Source: Gemmatimonadota bacterium
Lineage (GTDB): Bacteria; Gemmatimonadota; Gemmatimonadetes; Gemmatimonadales; Gemmatimonadaceae
Direction of reading: 5' to 3'
Length of the DNA stretch: 41,360 bases
Assembly: GCA_028287225.1 (NCBI GenBank)
Contig: JAQBPZ010000111.1
Span: 1-41,360, forward strand
This document shows, one piece after another, positions 39,949 to 41,360 of the stretch; positions within the stretch are counted from its first letter, which is position 1, and every line of letters starts with the position of its first letter. The translations under genes were made by a program, and so were the position numbers. The notes under the pieces were generated by a model that searched no databases, was not told where the DNA came from, and was given only the letters and a program-made list of their open reading frames with translations.

Positions 39949-40995
39949 ATGGATCGCCGTCTCGTCGTACTCGCCGCCCTTGCCCTTGCCGCCTGCAGCA
40001 AGGGCGACGCCCCTGCTGGCCAGGCCAGCGCCGCCACCACATCCACGCGCGATTCGTCCGGCGGCGCCGTTAGCATCTCCGCCGCGTCGAACACCGGCGC
40101 AGCCACCGCGGGCGGTGCCGCGGCCGGCAATGCGGAGGCTGGCGGTGGGCTGCCCGCCAATCAGACCGGAAAGATCCCCGTGCTGGAATACCACGTGATC
40201 GGCGGCGAGAAGAACGGCCTCTACTCGCGGACCGTCGCCAGCTATCGCAACGACCTCGAGGAGGCGTACAAGCTGGGCTACCGGCCCATCACGGTGGCGC
40301 AGATGCTCGACAAGGACTTCAAGAACGTCCCCGCGGGGATGTCGCCGGTGGTGGTGGTGTTCGACGACGCCTCCGATTCGCAGTTCCGCTACCTGGAGCA
40401 GGGCGGCAAGCTGGTGGTGGACCCCACCAGCGGCCTCGGGATCTGGGAGGAGTTCGCGCGCACGCACCCCGGCTGGAAGGGCGGTGCGGTGTTCTGCATG
40501 CTGAATGGCGGCGCCGCGGGCCACAACTTCTTCGGCGACAACCCGAAGTTCAACGGCCAGAAGCGCGAGTGGCGCTTCCCGAAGGTGAAGTACCTGGCCG
40601 ACCAGGGTCACGAGCTGTGCGACCACACGCTCTGGCACGCGAAGCTGAGCCAGTACCCCGACAACGTGGTGCAGGAGCAGATCGCCCGGAACGCCATGGG
40701 CATCGACAGCGCCGTGCCCGGCTACAAGATCCGCACGATGGCATTGCCGTACGGGCTGTGGCCCAAGAACCGGCCGCTCGCCTGGCAGGGCAGCTGGACC
40801 GATCCCAAGACGGGGCAGGCGCACCCGTACAAGTTCGACGCGGTGCTCGAGGTGGCGGGCGGCCCGAACGAGAGCCCCTACGATCCGAAGTTCGACCCCC
40901 ACAGCATCAACCGCATCGAGGCGATCGGCGACGACATCGTGAAGCAGCTGCGTCGCCTCAGCGACACGAAGACACGGTTCGTGGTCGGGAAATGA
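39949..40995 (+). CDS. Polysaccharide deacetylase-family lipoprotein
   Basis: A 348-residue predicted lipoprotein of the NodB/CE4 family, which removes acetyl groups from chitin- or peptidoglycan-like sugars using a metal. The signal MDRRLVVLAALALAAC gives C16 as lipid site. An Ala/Gly/Ser/Thr-rich tether of about 55 residues follows. The catalytic domain shows IPVLEYHVIG, the Asp pair in VVVVFDDASDSQFRY, and the His motif LCDHTLWHAKLSQYP (H-x3-H). Divergent placement with a PBP1A gene is compatible with cell-wall modification, which is inference. The 150-base gap upstream holds a small GGAGCCC/GGGCTCC hairpin (39907-39923) near the start. Confidence 0.85.
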   Translation: MDRRLVVLAALALAACSKGDAPAGQASAATTSTRDSSGGAVSISAASNTGAATAGGAAAGNAEAGGGLPANQTGKIPVLEYHVIGGEKNGLYSRTVASYRNDLEEAYKLGYRPITVAQMLDKDFKNVPAGMSPVVVVFDDASDSQFRYLEQGGKLVVDPTSGLGIWEEFARTHPGWKGGAVFCMLNGGAAGHNFFGDNPKFNGQKREWRFPKVKYLADQGHELCDHTLWHAKLSQYPDNVVQEQIARNAMGIDSAVPGYKIRTMALPYGLWPKNRPLAWQGSWTDPKTGQAHPYKFDAVLEVAGGPNESPYDPKFDPHSINRIEAIGDDIVKQLRRLSDTKTRFVVGK

Positions 40996-41050
40996 CCCGG
41001 CGGGATTGCGGCTCGGGTGCGTCCAGCCGATAATCCCCTCCATCACGCTG

Positions 41051-41085
41051 AGCAGCCTACCGGTGCCTCGCATCGGTAGGCTGTT
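41051..41085 (+). terminator. Strong hairpin terminator after the deacetylase gene
   Basis: AGCAGCCTACCGGTGC and GCATCGGTAGGCTGTT pair over 16 positions (two G-T pairs) around a CTC loop. The T-rich CCTGTTCTCC follows. It lies about 55 bases after the stop. Confidence 0.75.
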
Positions 41086-41113
41086 CCTGTTCTCCCCCGG
41101 TCACGCGCCCGCA

Positions 41114-41360
41114 TTGCCCGCCGCCACGCCCTTCCGCGCCTTCGACCGCAAGGCCGCCCTCGCCATCGCGTCGGCGTTCACCATCCTGCTCGTTGTCGCA
41201 CTGTTCGCCAACTACCGGCTCCGGGGCTTCGAGGTCGCGCTGGGCCGGGTCGACCACACGCACGAGGTGATCGAGCAGCTCGGGATCACCGCGCACGGGC
41301 TGGTGGACGCCGAGTCGGCGCAGCGCACCTACCTGCTCTCCGGCGACCCGGTCTACCGCG
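41114..41360 (+). CDS. N-terminus of a CHASE3-domain sensor protein, truncated by the window
   Basis: The frame is open to the right edge and encodes PFRAFDRKAALAIASAF followed by a membrane helix (TILLVVALF). An extracytoplasmic segment RVDHTHEVIEQLG and DAESAQRTYLLSGDPVYR follows. This matches the start of CHASE3 sensing domains, found before the HAMP/kinase or cyclase output of membrane receptors. The output domain is outside the window. The start is uncertain: no ATG is present, TTG at 41114 is the best choice, and a GTG at 41063 lies inside the terminator stem and is unlikely. Confidence 0.65.
   Translation, partial: MPAATPFRAFDRKAALAIASAFTILLVVALFANYRLRGFEVALGRVDHTHEVIEQLGITAHGLVDAESAQRTYLLSGDPVYR

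Noticed and set aside
41063..41113. GTG at 41063 as start of the CHASE3 sensor gene
   Set aside because: The codon lies inside the stem of a strong terminator hairpin, and the residues it would add are not signal-like.
1..41360. tRNA, rRNA or insertion sequence
   Set aside because: I saw no cloverleaf-like sequence, rRNA segment or transposase frame on reading either strand. A dedicated search was not possible.

Overview
The window is very GC-rich (estimated by eye at about 70 %), with dense, short-spaced genes on both strands. It carries many lipoproteins and secreted proteins, a DUF1800/DUF1501 secretion pair, a sortilin-like BNR-repeat protein, a ThyX-type thymidylate synthase and an EF-G2-type elongation factor. 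This mix fits an environmental Gram-negative such as a member of Gemmatimonadota. That placement is inferred from gene families and style; no rRNA or phylogenetic marker was tested. I saw no rRNA, tRNA, CRISPR array, prophage or insertion sequence.

Layout. 1-2.2 kb: 3' part of a BNR-repeat protein. 2.2-4.8 kb (minus): SRPBCC protein, a short anti-sigma-like protein, an ECF sigma factor and a family III CoA-transferase. 5.1-10.3 kb (plus): a PhaF-like protein with a histone-H1-like tail, a GHMP sugar kinase overlapping an M20 hydrolase, a small protein overlapping an RNase H1-like protein with an altered active site, two tandem related mini membrane proteins, and a double zinc-ribbon protein. 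10.3-12.9 kb: a lipoprotein and a two-helix membrane protein, separated and flanked by elaborate inverted repeats. 12.9-16.6 kb: squalene/phytoene synthase (minus), a GlcD-type FAD oxidase and ThyX. 16.7-20.8 kb: a compact operon of two D-Ala-D-Ala-ligase-like ATP-grasp enzymes, a GNAT acetyltransferase and lysine 2,3-aminomutase. This is the best candidate for an undescribed biosynthetic system. 20.9-23.5 kb: a large Ig-domain lipoprotein with a zincin motif. 23.6-26.0 kb (minus): a pantothenate operon (DUF2520 protein, panC, panB). 26.1-28.4 kb (minus): an EF-G2-like GTPase behind a leader ORF that contains an intrinsic terminator, resembling an attenuator. 28.8-34.0 kb (minus): a hypothetical protein, a membrane protein, a lipoprotein and a 1010-residue STAND/TPR protein whose nucleotide-binding motifs are degenerate. 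34.2-37.4 kb: DUF1800 and DUF1501 proteins. 37.6-41.4 kb: PBP1A (minus), a lipoprotein polysaccharide deacetylase, and the start of a CHASE3 sensor protein running off the window.

A recurrent non-coding theme is inverted repeats whose arms are themselves two or three copies of a 7-9 bp word. The words differ from element to element (CTGACGGG, CGGTTTGT, AACGAGT twice, ACGGATGCC). A separate array alternates TTGGCGGGCG with GC-rich hairpins. All of them sit exactly in gene-to-gene gaps.
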